64,000 nucleotides of DNA from an uncultured Eubacterium sp. (GCA_945939115.1 CAMEVC010000002.1:1-64000); one strand, 5' to 3'; shown: positions 45,583 to 54,620, counted from the stretch's first letter. Notes: a model not told the origin generated them from the sequence alone. Numbers and translations: made by a program.

Positions 45583-47814
45583 CTACTCCCCTCCCTCCAT
45601 CATCTCCAGTATCCTCTTCATTCTGCATTTCCATGTATCATTCTGCGAAGCCACTTTGTAACCCTTCTGTGCAATCATCACTGCTGCCTTAGGATTTTTA
45701 AGAAGCCACAATACATTTTCCCGTAGTTCATCCATGTCATCAAGATTATAAAACACAAGTTCATTGCCATGTTCAAACCGTTTAAGTAGATATTTGCTTG
45801 TATCTGTCAGACACAGAGCACCATTCAGCATAATGTTAAACACACGCTCACTGCATCCGTCCTTAAACCATGGCATACAGTTAAGCCCTATCTTAGCTCT
45901 ACCCAGCAGTCTGTTACATTCTTCTGAGGAAACTCTTGAATGTATATGTACATTTTCTCCCCATTGTTCTCCCTCTATATTCCATCCATTTCCATAAATT
46001 TCAATAACGGCGCCTGTGCTCTCAATTGCATGCATTGTTCTTAACTTGTAATAACGTCTGATATTATCAGATATTATAAAACCATAATTAATAATATAAT
46101 TCTTAATCTGCTCCTTTGAATAACCAGTCTTTGTATCAAAATAAATCTCCATAGCTTTCTCAATCGTGAGCTGTGGATTCTGTATTAGCATGTTATATAC
46201 AACGGTATACATCTCAATGCCCTCGTCCGGCATATCCTTTACTTTAAGAAAGGGTGTCGAGCCTTGGCAATCGCCCACATAAAGTACATCAATTGGGCGC
46301 TCACAGTACGGCAGCTTCCCGGAAACCTCATTCCCCCCGTTTGGCATAAAATGTATGTTTTTAATTCTGGGATAATAGTTTTTTATAAACGTTTCATGAT
46401 TTTTGTCTATAACAACAACATCGATATCTGTTGGAGGATAATCAAACGCATCACTGAAATTATATGGATGATCAACTATCAGATTAAATACGGGAATATT
46501 ATTCTTATTCCAAAAATTTTCTCCATTCATATTGAGCAATAATCCTATTTGATTAATGAAAAATGCTGCACAATTTCCTCCAGATATAAATTCATCCAAA
46601 GAATTACCTTCATATGTTTCAGTATTATTTATATTTACAACATAACATTCGCAACCAAGCTCCATTGCTCCTTCAATAAGCTGATCCATGAAGTAATCCA
46701 GCGTCTCAAGTTTCCCTTTTACGAATACTATTCTTTTATGTTCACTCTTCCCAATCAGTCCCTCAATTACTCCAAGCATCTCTGGTTCAACAGACTCTCT
46801 TGAAAAATGACTTTCATAAGTCATGTGGCTTTCTTTGCCCATCTGTTCCAGTTGATTTCTCTCATCAGTTATTTTCATAATATTCTCTGCCAGTGCATAA
46901 GGATTATCAGCGTCAACAACCAGTCCGTTCTTTCCGTCTTCTATGTAGTATGATATCCCGCAGACATTAGTGCACATAACAACTCCGCCTGTCATCATCA
47001 TTTCGATAGCTACTGTAGGCAGAGGTTCAACTCTTGACGGAACAATCAGGCAGTCTGCCAGCTCCATCTGTTTTATAGTTTCCTGCCTTGTAAGCTGGTG
47101 AAGCATATTTACATTATCGTATTCATCTGCTAATCTGCACACACTTCCATACACATCTTCATCTACACAAGCCTCATTGCCACAGAACGAGAATTCTGTC
47201 TTCCCGATATATTCCGCAGGCAGCATCTTTATTGCCTGTACAAGCACATCTTGTCCTTTTATCTTAGAGAATGTTCCCGCTGTGAGAAATCTTATTTTAT
47301 CTGCTCTTTCTTTATAATGCTCTTCTGCTTTTCCATTATATCCATCCACAGCAAAATGTAACATTGGAATATCACATCCATATATATCTTTAACAACCGC
47401 TTTTACATAGGGACTTACAGCATATGGATGAACATTTTCACCTAACTCATTAAAATCCGGTATTACACTTTTAAAATACTGAAAATACTGTACTCCCTCA
47501 TGAAGCCACCAAAGAACTGGAATATTGCTTCCATTAAGGACGTGAACAGCCTCATATGTAATAAGTGTATTTGCAACAACTAAATCATAATCTTCCCATT
47601 CTTTAATAAATCTTTCCCTTTCCGGAAAAAATCTGTCAATTATCTGTGGCGTAAGCCCCATTTCTTCAAGTTCTACCCTGAGTTCACCATCCATCATAGA
47701 TATAACATCTGCATGAAAACCACGGTGTACGCATAGCTTTATCATATCAATAAGGACTATTGGTGCCCCTGTCCTGGACAACTGATGTGTTATGAATAAT
47801 ATCCTTTTTCCCAT
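45583..47814 (-). CDS. Two-domain glycosyltransferase (GT4 plus DUF3880/CgeB-like)
   Basis: 743 residues. Residues 1-365 form a GT4 enzyme: LFITHQLSRTGAPIVLIDMI, LTAGTFSKIKGQDVLVQAI, LIVPSRVEPLPTVAIEMMM (donor Glu) and GKNGLVVDADN. Residues 370-743 resemble the DUF3880/CgeB copies: VDHPYNFSDAF in the N-terminal half, IEIYGNGWNIEGEQW, GLNCMPWFKDGCSERVFNIM and LNGALCLTDTSKYL near the end. Probably a bifunctional enzyme adding two sugars. GGAGAGATAAG precedes the ATG. It lies between the NeuA operon promoter and the LicD gene. Confidence 0.88.
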   Translation of the reverse strand: MGKRILFITHQLSRTGAPIVLIDMIKLCVHRGFHADVISMMDGELRVELEEMGLTPQIIDRFFPERERFIKEWEDYDLVVANTLITYEAVHVLNGSNIPVLWWLHEGVQYFQYFKSVIPDFNELGENVHPYAVSPYVKAVVKDIYGCDIPMLHFAVDGYNGKAEEHYKERADKIRFLTAGTFSKIKGQDVLVQAIKMLPAEYIGKTEFSFCGNEACVDEDVYGSVCRLADEYDNVNMLHQLTRQETIKQMELADCLIVPSRVEPLPTVAIEMMMTGGVVMCTNVCGISYYIEDGKNGLVVDADNPYALAENIMKITDERNQLEQMGKESHMTYESHFSRESVEPEMLGVIEGLIGKSEHKRIVFVKGKLETLDYFMDQLIEGAMELGCECYVVNINNTETYEGNSLDEFISGGNCAAFFINQIGLLLNMNGENFWNKNNIPVFNLIVDHPYNFSDAFDYPPTDIDVVVIDKNHETFIKNYYPRIKNIHFMPNGGNEVSGKLPYCERPIDVLYVGDCQGSTPFLKVKDMPDEGIEMYTVVYNMLIQNPQLTIEKAMEIYFDTKTGYSKEQIKNYIINYGFIISDNIRRYYKLRTMHAIESTGAVIEIYGNGWNIEGEQWGENVHIHSRVSSEECNRLLGRAKIGLNCMPWFKDGCSERVFNIMLNGALCLTDTSKYLLKRFEHGNELVFYNLDDMDELRENVLWLLKNPKAAVMIAQKGYKVASQNDTWKCRMKRILEMMEGGE

Positions 47815-47830
47815 CTTATCTCTCCGTATT

Positions 47831-47920
47831 TCAGACTCTGTAATCCATTATCATTACTGGTTTTCCGGCATTTCGAGCCTCATAAATATAGCATCCATAT
47901 CTGTTCCTTACCAAGGCATC
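47831..47920 (-). pseudogene. C-terminal remnant of a LicD-type paralogue
   Basis: Minus strand reads DALVRNRYGCYIYEARNAGK then PVMIMDYRV and a stop. The end matches the C-terminus of the LicD gene directly upstream (RNAGKPVMIQDVDI). No start or ribosome site. It looks like the last 30 codons of a second, tandem copy whose body has been deleted. Confidence 0.6.
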
Positions 47921-49943
47921 ATATATCAACATCCTGAATCATAACCGGCTTTCCGGCATTACGGCACCACTGAGCCTCTGCCCCCGCCTCTCCATAAAAT
48001 GCGTCGCAGGCATCCACTGCCATCTTAACATAATCATATTGAATAACATATTCCTGATATTTCCTTAGTGTCATATTATATTCCATAAGAAGTGAGACAT
48101 CTTCCTGCTCAAGTACCTCTTCCATATTGGCATCAAATACGAGGAGTGGCATTATGTCTTCGCTATATTCCACAAACACTTCCATTGAATGTCCTATTTT
48201 TTCAAACATTTTATCTCTGTGCTCAAGAACTCCATTGGTACTTATATAGTACAGTATAATTTTCTTAAAGCTGCCATCCTCTCTCATTACTGCCGTCTTC
48301 CACTCAGACGGCATCCTGTTATACTTAAGCAGAGAATTGCTGTTCTGGATATACTCTGAACCGTTACCCTGTATCTTATCCAGCCACTCACGCTCTGTTT
48401 CTTTTCCATAGAATTCAATAAGCTTATTAACGTACAACTGCTTAGTTCCTTCAGACTGTACAATAACCCTGTCCGCATATACAACTCCCGGAATTGTTAC
48501 ATATTCCTTCATTCCGGCATACGCCCTCATATCCTGAGGATCAATCTCCTCAGTAACGAAATACGGTATATATGTGAGTCTATCTGTATGAATGGCAAGA
48601 TTCTTAGTATAGAATCTTGGATGAACACTTCCCGCGATATTATATCCATCGTAAGGATTCTGGATAATTATTTCATCCGGATTCTCCAATTCATAATTAT
48701 ATTCATCCAATGTGACAATATTAAGATACTCCGGATACATAATATCACTTTCATAAAGTTTGGTCGTTCCATCATAATTTTTATAATAATATGGTATCGG
48801 CATTACAATTACATCATTGTAAGGGTCTTTGCTGTACTCTCTCCACAATCCGTCCATCATATCCCAGTGCTTTGCTTTAAAGGGCATGAATACAATAGTT
48901 CTTTTTCCGTTACAACAATCTGTAACGGAAGGTTTCAGCTTATTTCTGGTAGTCCTAAAAGTCTGCTGTTTCTCTCTAAATGCGGTATACTCATGAAAAC
49001 TCTCCCTGAACTCATTGAAAGTTGCGCCTTTTTCTATAAGCACTTTTTTCTGCTTCTCAAAAAGCGGATAATCATGAGAATCCCATGTGTGCACCAGTTT
49101 CATATAATCTCCATATTTCTTCTTTAAGATAGCATCATATGAATAAGGAACCGGTATAGTAATATTCTCAAAAGGAAGTCTTACAGCCTTCGCATAATAT
49201 TCTTTAGGGAACATATATTGTCTATATTCAGTCCGCAGTATCATAATTGTAATATACTCCGCCTCATCTTCTCTATAAAGCCCACACAATCTGTCCACCA
49301 GAACATTAAGCTGCTGCACAAGGTTCTTCTCTCTGTCTATCGTTATACCACATAGTTCTTCAATCTGGCTTATCCTCATAGCAAGCTCATTAATATTCTC
49401 CTCTGACAGCTCCGTCTGTATTTCCTCAAGTTCTTTTACAAACTTCGCAACAGAATTAACTATATTTATAATCTCACACTGAAAATCATCGTCTTCTTTA
49501 TCAGGTGCTATGAAATCCAGAGGAAATATATCTATTCCTGTCACATAAGGGAATCCATGATACTTTTCAAGATGTGCCTTTTCAAAATTAATGGTCCTTC
49601 CATTAATTATTCTTGTCAGCATATTATCATTATTCTCATCGCTGTTTATATTGAATATCTTATATCCCTCCGGCATTACCTGTTCAGCAACCTGAAGGAA
49701 TCTGTCATAGTCAGGTCTCTTCATACATATATCCATATCGTCATCCCAAGGTATGAACCCATGGTGTCTTACTGCACCGAGTAATGTTCCCCATTCTGCG
49801 AAATATTGTATACCATTCTCCCGACAGGCTCTGTCAACATCACTCAGAACTTCAAGCTGGGCAGCCCAGGCCAGCTTCATCTCAGATGTTACATAAAACC
49901 CATCTCTTACCTCAGCCTCAAAAAAACTCTTCTCTAACTCCAT
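47919..49943 (-). CDS. LicD-family phosphotransferase with large C-terminal domain
   Basis: 674 residues from MELEKSFFEAEVRDG; a longer frame start would run through the flagellin-2 terminator. The N-terminal LicD domain (about 30-310) has the nucleotidyltransferase-like GTLLGAVRHHGFIPWDDDMD (52-71). LicD-family enzymes transfer phosphocholine or, in the fukutin branch, ribitol-phosphate from a CDP donor. The C-terminal 340 residues (RTIVFMPFKAKHWDMMDGLW ... IPYFVTEEID ... DRVIVQSEGTKQLYV) resemble a GT-B/TagF-type fold but are not recognised with confidence. First gene after flagellin 2; it probably depends on read-through. Confidence 0.82.
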   Translation of the reverse strand: MELEKSFFEAEVRDGFYVTSEMKLAWAAQLEVLSDVDRACRENGIQYFAEWGTLLGAVRHHGFIPWDDDMDICMKRPDYDRFLQVAEQVMPEGYKIFNINSDENNDNMLTRIINGRTINFEKAHLEKYHGFPYVTGIDIFPLDFIAPDKEDDDFQCEIINIVNSVAKFVKELEEIQTELSEENINELAMRISQIEELCGITIDREKNLVQQLNVLVDRLCGLYREDEAEYITIMILRTEYRQYMFPKEYYAKAVRLPFENITIPVPYSYDAILKKKYGDYMKLVHTWDSHDYPLFEKQKKVLIEKGATFNEFRESFHEYTAFREKQQTFRTTRNKLKPSVTDCCNGKRTIVFMPFKAKHWDMMDGLWREYSKDPYNDVIVMPIPYYYKNYDGTTKLYESDIMYPEYLNIVTLDEYNYELENPDEIIIQNPYDGYNIAGSVHPRFYTKNLAIHTDRLTYIPYFVTEEIDPQDMRAYAGMKEYVTIPGVVYADRVIVQSEGTKQLYVNKLIEFYGKETEREWLDKIQGNGSEYIQNSNSLLKYNRMPSEWKTAVMREDGSFKKIILYYISTNGVLEHRDKMFEKIGHSMEVFVEYSEDIMPLLVFDANMEEVLEQEDVSLLMEYNMTLRKYQEYVIQYDYVKMAVDACDAFYGEAGAEAQWCRNAGKPVMIQDVDI

Positions 49944-49982
49944 ATATGTATGTTCCCCTGTCTTATAGATTAATATATAGAC

Positions 49983-50009
49983 AAAAAGAGCCGGTGCAAG
50001 CACCGGCTC
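49983..50009 (-). terminator. Terminator after flagellin 2
   Basis: Minus strand GAGCCGGTGC and GCACCGGCTC (50000-50009 with 49988-49997) form a perfect 10-bp stem with a 2-base gap (4-base loop in practice), followed by TTTTTG. Confidence 0.9.
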
Positions 50010-50033
50010 TTCTGCTTATAGTAGTAGTTGTAA

Positions 50034-50852
50034 TTAACCGAGAAGTGAAAGTACTCCCTGTGTTGACTGATTTGCCTGAGCAAGCATTGAGTTACCAGCC
50101 TGTGAAAGGATGTTATTCTTGCTGTACTCAACCATCTCAGAAGCCATATCTGTATCACGGATACGTGACTCAGCTGACTGAGTATTCTCAGATGTTGTAT
50201 CCAGGTTGTTGATAGTATGCTCAAGTCTGTTCTGAAGAGCTCCTAACTTAGAACGCTCTGTAGATACAGTATCGATAGCAGCCTGAATAAGTGACATTGA
50301 CTTACCAGCGGCTTCGTTAGAGCTAACCTTAACATCTGTTGCTGTAAGGTTAAGTGCTGATGCATTCATCTTATTGATGCTGATACCAATAACCTGACCT
50401 GAAAGTGAACCAACCTGAAGGTTCTTGCCAGTGAACTCGCCATCTAACAGGTTCATTGTGTTGAACTGTGTTGTTGAGTAAATTCTGTCAAGCTCAGATG
50501 TTAACTGAGTAAGCTCCTTCTGGATAGCATCTCTGTCAGTAGATGTGTTAGTATCGTTAGCAGCCTGTGTTGCTAACTCATTCATTCTCTGTAAGATAGA
50601 ATGTGTCTCATTAAGAGCACCTTCAGCTACCTGAATAAGTGAGATACCATCTTCTGCATTATCAGATGCTCTGTTAAGACCTCTGATCTGGCTTCTCATC
50701 TTCTCTGAGATTGAAAGACCAGCAGCATCATCGCCTGCACGGTTAATCTTGTAACCTGAAGATAACTTCTCTGTTGACTTCTGGAGTGCGTTAGACACTG
50801 TACCCATCTGTCTGTTTGTGTTCATTGCTGATAAATTGTGTTGTACTACCAT
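50034..50852 (-). CDS. Flagellin 2
   Basis: 272 residues, very close to flagellin 1 across D0 and D1; most differences lie in about residues 160-200 (here INKMNASALNLTATDVKVSS). The N-terminus MVVQHNLSAMNTNRQM and end SLLG are normal. Ser/Thr in the variable loop are the likely glycan sites. The TLR5-contact segment is LQRMNELATQ, as in flagellin 1. GGAGGAAAAGATT precedes the ATG. It has the best sigma-28 promoter in the window and a leader with a CsrA-type hairpin. Confidence 0.97.
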   Translation of the reverse strand: MVVQHNLSAMNTNRQMGTVSNALQKSTEKLSSGYKINRAGDDAAGLSISEKMRSQIRGLNRASDNAEDGISLIQVAEGALNETHSILQRMNELATQAANDTNTSTDRDAIQKELTQLTSELDRIYSTTQFNTMNLLDGEFTGKNLQVGSLSGQVIGISINKMNASALNLTATDVKVSSNEAAGKSMSLIQAAIDTVSTERSKLGALQNRLEHTINNLDTTSENTQSAESRIRDTDMASEMVEYSKNNILSQAGNSMLAQANQSTQGVLSLLG

Positions 50853-50882
50853 AATCTTTTCCTCCTTGAAATTATTATTGTG

Positions 50883-50939
50883 AATGGCATCCTTGCCATT
50901 CCTTGTTATGGTTTACAGGAAACGTTTCTGTTTCCTTGT
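50883..50939 (-). promoter_or_regulatory. CsrA-binding leader of flagellin 2
   Basis: Minus-strand RNA: AATGGC-AAGGAT-GCCATT (50883-50900) is a perfect 6-bp hairpin with GGA in the hexaloop, the classic CsrA target. Overlapping it is ACAAGGAATG (50897-50906), and ACAAGGAAAC lies at 50930-50939 near the expected transcript start. The ribosome site itself also has GGA. CsrA binding over these sites would repress flagellin translation, as known for the B. subtilis hag leader. csrA and fliW are at 54.7-55.3 kb. Confidence 0.7.
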
Positions 50940-50946
50940 ACTTTAT

Positions 50947-50973
50947 ATATCGGACCCAAGTCTCAAAACTTTA
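50947..50973 (-). promoter_or_regulatory. Sigma-28 promoter of flagellin 2
   Basis: Minus strand: TAAA (50970-50973), 15 bases, TCCGATAT (50947-50954), a nearly perfect flagellar promoter. It lies between the FliT-like gene and flagellin 2. Confidence 0.85.
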
Positions 50974-51008
50974 GTCCTTAATATAAACTTTTTTAAAAAA
51001 CTTTTTAA

Positions 51009-51485
51009 TTATTGTTTAGTATCCATAAACTGTGGTTCACTGCTCAGCCTGTTCATATTCTGATAATAGGACTTAGCCATTGAAGCGCTTCTTTTAGCTT
51101 CTTTATGCTCCTGTCTTTCCCTGCGGAACATATCCTCGACCTTAACCTTGTTGCGGGCTTCCTGAACTTCTATCTTAGCGCCAAGTTCAGTTACAGTCCT
51201 GATAAGAGTCTTCATAGCTGCAATCTCACCAGAATATGACTCTTTATTATTCTCCAGTTCCTCTTTTACTCTATTATAAAGAGACTGAAATCCTTCATCA
51301 AGCTTATCCAGTTCATCAATACATCCGCCTTTTGCCTTCATGTTGGCATCAAATGCATTATCATCCAGCTCTGTCTCAGACAATATGCTGTCCTGTTCCT
51401 CATTAAGAGATATTATCTTATCAAGAATCTCCTTTTTCTTGCTAAGGCTGTCAATCATCATCTGAAGATAATTATTCGCTGTCAT
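51009..51485 (-). CDS. FliT/FlgN-like flagellar chaperone candidate
   Basis: 158 residues, almost entirely helical and charged, with coiled-coil character (residues about 10-125: LSKKKEILDKIISLNEEQ ... IEVQEARNKVKVEDMFRRER). It follows fliS by 24 bases at the place where fliT usually lies. Family-level similarity is weak, as is normal for FliT. It would guard FliD or another export substrate in the cytoplasm. An unrelated coiled-coil flagellar protein cannot be excluded. Confidence 0.6.
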   Translation of the reverse strand: MTANNYLQMMIDSLSKKKEILDKIISLNEEQDSILSETELDDNAFDANMKAKGGCIDELDKLDEGFQSLYNRVKEELENNKESYSGEIAAMKTLIRTVTELGAKIEVQEARNKVKVEDMFRRERQEHKEAKRSASMAKSYYQNMNRLSSEPQFMDTKQ

Positions 51486-51509
51486 AATCTGTCCTCATTT
51501 CTGTACATA

Positions 51510-51899
51510 TCACTGCTGGTTCATTCCCTTGGTGCGGTTCATAACCTCTTTCCATGTATCCCTCATTCCTCTTATCTGGTCGAGTGCCTGATTAAGAATT
51601 TCCGGATCCTTTTTAATATTGGCATCTACCAGAAGCGAATATATGTAATTATAGATATTCTCAAAATCCTTGGCAACAGGATACTTATGATTAAGTGTTA
51701 TCTTGAATTCAGTAATAATATTCTCTGCCTTCTTAATATTGATATGAGCTTTCTCATAATCATTCTTCTCAATAGCAATCAATGCCATATTACAGAACTT
51801 AATAGCACCTTCATAAAGCATGAGTGTAAGCTCTGCCGGGCTGGCTGTAAGAATCTTATTCCTGTTATACTCCTGTGCAATATTCTGATTAAATGCCAT
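51510..51899 (-). CDS. fliS: Flagellin export chaperone FliS
   Basis: 129 residues from MAFNQNIAQEYNRN (GAGGGAAAT directly upstream; an earlier ATG adds MRNEGN). Signatures: ILTASPAELTLMLYEGAIKF (about 15-34) and the four-helix pattern with HKYPVAKDFENIYNYIYSLL. FliS binds the flagellin C-terminus and keeps it unfolded for export. It follows fliD by 59 bases. Confidence 0.95.
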   Translation of the reverse strand: MAFNQNIAQEYNRNKILTASPAELTLMLYEGAIKFCNMALIAIEKNDYEKAHINIKKAENIITEFKITLNHKYPVAKDFENIYNYIYSLLVDANIKKDPEILNQALDQIRGMRDTWKEVMNRTKGMNQQ

Positions 51900-51958
51900 A
51901 TTTCCCTCATTCCTCATGAGAACTTCTGTCTCATGCGTATTTTATTTACCGCAAAAGC

Positions 51959-54073
51959 TTACCCAAACAATCCTGTTAATGATGATGACTGTGCATTCAT
52001 CTTAGCTAATGCAGATTCCATAGCTGAGAACTTACTGAAATAGTAATCCTCCCAGGTTGTAATCTTATCCTCTGCCTCAGATATCTTAGTATTATATTCA
52101 GAATACTGGGTACTCATCTGCTTATCATTATAAACTGTATAAGCACTGCTTGTTGAAGATGTTGCCATCTTATTGCCTAAATCAGTATACAGCTTTGATG
52201 AGAGCTGTGAGAAAAATGAGATTACAGTATCAGGATCACTGGCTATCATTGCCTTCAGCTTATCTGAATTGCCAGATGTATAAGAATCATCCTTATCACC
52301 ATCAATATGTAATACACCCGTTTCATTCTCCGGAGAATTAAAATATCCAAGAGTAGCTATACCGAAACTTGCAAGTGAATATGACTTACCATTAACCTTG
52401 AAGGATAACGCCATATCATTCTTCATCGTGTCGAGAACGCTTCCTAATGTAGCATCCTTTCGAAGAAGTGAATCCTTAATCTTAGTCTCCCACTTCTCAA
52501 CCTCATCATCAGACATAGCATCTTTCTCTTCACTGGTAAGAGGCTCATATCCCTTAGAACTTGCCGCATTATATGCCTCATCTATTGACTTAACCAGATC
52601 ATTGTAGTCCTTAAGGAATCCTTTAATCATATCATAGATTCCATCGACATCTGTATCTGTTGTAATTGTAACTTCCTCTGCGCCTGTGACAGCTGTAGCC
52701 TGAATTGTAAGACCATTGATTGAGAAATTATTGGTATTATTAGTAAACTTCGCCTTATTAAGCTCAATCTCCGAATCTTCTCCTATTATTCTTACAGCAC
52801 CGTTTGAATCTGTTCCGGTTGCAGCCGTTGAAGCCATTGCTATCTTAGAGTCAAGTAATGCTTTCGCTTTAGCCTGACTTGCATTGTTAGTGTCAGTAAC
52901 CTCTGCCACAACCTTTGCATTGGCAACGTCTGCCACTGCCTTTCCATCATCACCGACAGACACATAGTTCTTAGTATCCTCAATTATCCTGGCATTGTCC
53001 TCATACTTCTTAATATTGGATTCTATAGCTTCCTTCTGCTTCTTAAGAGCATTAAACTCCTCAAGCTTTCCATCCTTCTCTATAGCTTCCGTATCATATT
53101 CATATATTGTATTGCCTTCGGAATCCTTAACTTCATTGCCTTCTGCATCCATCTTAGGCTTATAGTATGCATCAAATGAATCTAACAGATGTGCTGCTTT
53201 ATCCTTCGAATTCGCTATATTCTCTTCCATGCTTATGGATTTATCCCAGGTGTCATCTGCAGAAATAGCGTCAATAACCTGCTTGGCCGCATTATACTTA
53301 TCGGCATATCCTTTAGCCACATTCTCCGCTGTAACCTTCGTATACATGCTTTCCAGTTCAGCATTGTACTCGTCACTTCCCTCGGTAAGAGCTGCAAGTC
53401 TTGAATATTCAGCGGAATCTGTTATGTTAACAGTATATATTCCAAGCTTCTTCAATGCAGTAAGGCCATTGGAATCATTAGCTGTAAGCGAAAAATCTCC
53501 ATCTGCTCCGGATGTCTTGGAACTTATGAAAAATCTTCCGTTAGTCTCATCAAAGCTGGCATTAACCCCAGTTTCCTTCAATCTGGCAACAAACTGGTTA
53601 ACATTCATATCCTCTGTTATATCAACAGTTTTTGTCACTCCATCAGCCTTAATGCTTATGGAGCCATCCTTCGTTCCAATTATATCTGATAACTTAGTAG
53701 AACCTGTAATCTTACTTCCATCTAAAGCTTTAATCTCTCCGCCTGTAAGATATCCTGTAGCTGCAAGCTTATTAATCTTGAGAGTCTGTGTTCCATTAAC
53801 CGCAGATGAACTTGCTGATACCTTCGCATATGCAGAATTAGATACTGTTGATGTCTTAAGATTATAATTACCTGAAAATCTTGTATTAGAAAGCTTTCCG
53901 CTGTAGAATCCGTAAATACTGGTGTTCATCGTCTTCCACTTTTCCTGCTTCCACGAAAGCTTAGTCTGTGCTTTAACAAGATTATCCTTCTTCAAACTGT
54001 ATGAAGATACAAGTGCTGATACCAGCGATTCTGTATCCATACCCGAAACCATTCCCGATAGTCTTATCGCCAT
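51959..54073 (-). CDS. fliD: Flagellar filament cap protein FliD
   Basis: 704 residues, long form. The N-terminus MAIRLSGMVSGMDTESLVSA is canonical. The FliD N-domain extends to about residue 110, followed by D2/D3 with Ala/Thr-rich loops, a Lys/Glu-rich region (about 250-350) and the C-terminal domain with FLKDYNDLVKSIDEAYN (about 480) and a helical end (ITTWEDYYFSKFSAMESALA). It caps the filament and catalyses flagellin insertion. It is 11 bases downstream of flaG and shares its sigma-28 promoter. Confidence 0.95.
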   Translation of the reverse strand: MAIRLSGMVSGMDTESLVSALVSSYSLKKDNLVKAQTKLSWKQEKWKTMNTSIYGFYSGKLSNTRFSGNYNLKTSTVSNSAYAKVSASSSAVNGTQTLKINKLAATGYLTGGEIKALDGSKITGSTKLSDIIGTKDGSISIKADGVTKTVDITEDMNVNQFVARLKETGVNASFDETNGRFFISSKTSGADGDFSLTANDSNGLTALKKLGIYTVNITDSAEYSRLAALTEGSDEYNAELESMYTKVTAENVAKGYADKYNAAKQVIDAISADDTWDKSISMEENIANSKDKAAHLLDSFDAYYKPKMDAEGNEVKDSEGNTIYEYDTEAIEKDGKLEEFNALKKQKEAIESNIKKYEDNARIIEDTKNYVSVGDDGKAVADVANAKVVAEVTDTNNASQAKAKALLDSKIAMASTAATGTDSNGAVRIIGEDSEIELNKAKFTNNTNNFSINGLTIQATAVTGAEEVTITTDTDVDGIYDMIKGFLKDYNDLVKSIDEAYNAASSKGYEPLTSEEKDAMSDDEVEKWETKIKDSLLRKDATLGSVLDTMKNDMALSFKVNGKSYSLASFGIATLGYFNSPENETGVLHIDGDKDDSYTSGNSDKLKAMIASDPDTVISFFSQLSSKLYTDLGNKMATSSTSSAYTVYNDKQMSTQYSEYNTKISEAEDKITTWEDYYFSKFSAMESALAKMNAQSSSLTGLFG

Positions 54074-54084
54074 AACCTCACTCC

Positions 54085-54540
54085 TTATCTACGCTCGTCC
54101 ACAAGAATACCAGCGAGTTCCCATGCCTTGGCAAGCATCTCAAGAGCCTTCTCTGAAGGAATCTCTTTAATAACCTCGTCAGTTTCTTTATCCTTAATCT
54201 TAATTGCAATTCTCTTAGTCGGCTCATTATAGCTGAACTCAGCTATGGTATTATTGTTGAGAATCTTTCTTATATCCTTAACCTCTGCCATAGATTCAGC
54301 TTTCTTCTTCTCTAAAGCCTTCTCGCCGTCATAAGCATTATTGTTATTCTTCTCGCTCTCATTAGCCTGTCCCACTGCAACTGCAACATTAGACGCAGAT
54401 GACTTAGCTGTATCTGCTACAACTTCATTGCCCTTGTCTGTAGTTGTATTATTGCTTGCAGGAGCAGCCTGCCTTACAGGCTGTGAGCTCTGATTCTGAT
54501 AACTCGATGCTGCTGCTACTCCATTAACTTCCATTCCCAT
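54085..54540 (-). CDS. flaG: FlaG family flagellar protein
   Basis: 151 residues. The C-terminal FlaG domain (about 90-150) has LNNNTIAEFSYNEPTKRIAI, KIKDKETDEVIKEIPSEKAL and MLAKAWELAGILVDERR. The N-terminal 80 residues are Ser/Asn/Ala-rich and low in order. It probably limits filament length. Start: CGGAGGTGGAATATC before the ATG; this ribosome site (ACACGGAGGT) also fits the CsrA consensus. First gene of flaG-fliD-fliS-fliT. Confidence 0.9.
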   Translation of the reverse strand: MGMEVNGVAAASSYQNQSSQPVRQAAPASNNTTTDKGNEVVADTAKSSASNVAVAVGQANESEKNNNNAYDGEKALEKKKAESMAEVKDIRKILNNNTIAEFSYNEPTKRIAIKIKDKETDEVIKEIPSEKALEMLAKAWELAGILVDERR

Positions 54541-54593
54541 GATATTCCACCTCCGTGTGAAAAAATGTTAAACGTTACATTGTTGTACTGCTT

Positions 54594-54620
54594 ATATCGG
54601 ACAAAGTCCAAAAAAATTAA
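54594..54620 (-). promoter_or_regulatory. Sigma-28 promoter of flaG-fliD-fliS
   Basis: Minus strand: TTAA (54617-54620), 15 bases, TCCGATAT (54594-54601), between the csrA stop and flaG. Confidence 0.8.

Noticed and set aside
53229-53867. A 212-codon open frame on the plus strand
   Set aside because: It lies entirely antisense to fliD, without a ribosome site, and its composition mirrors the fliD codons.
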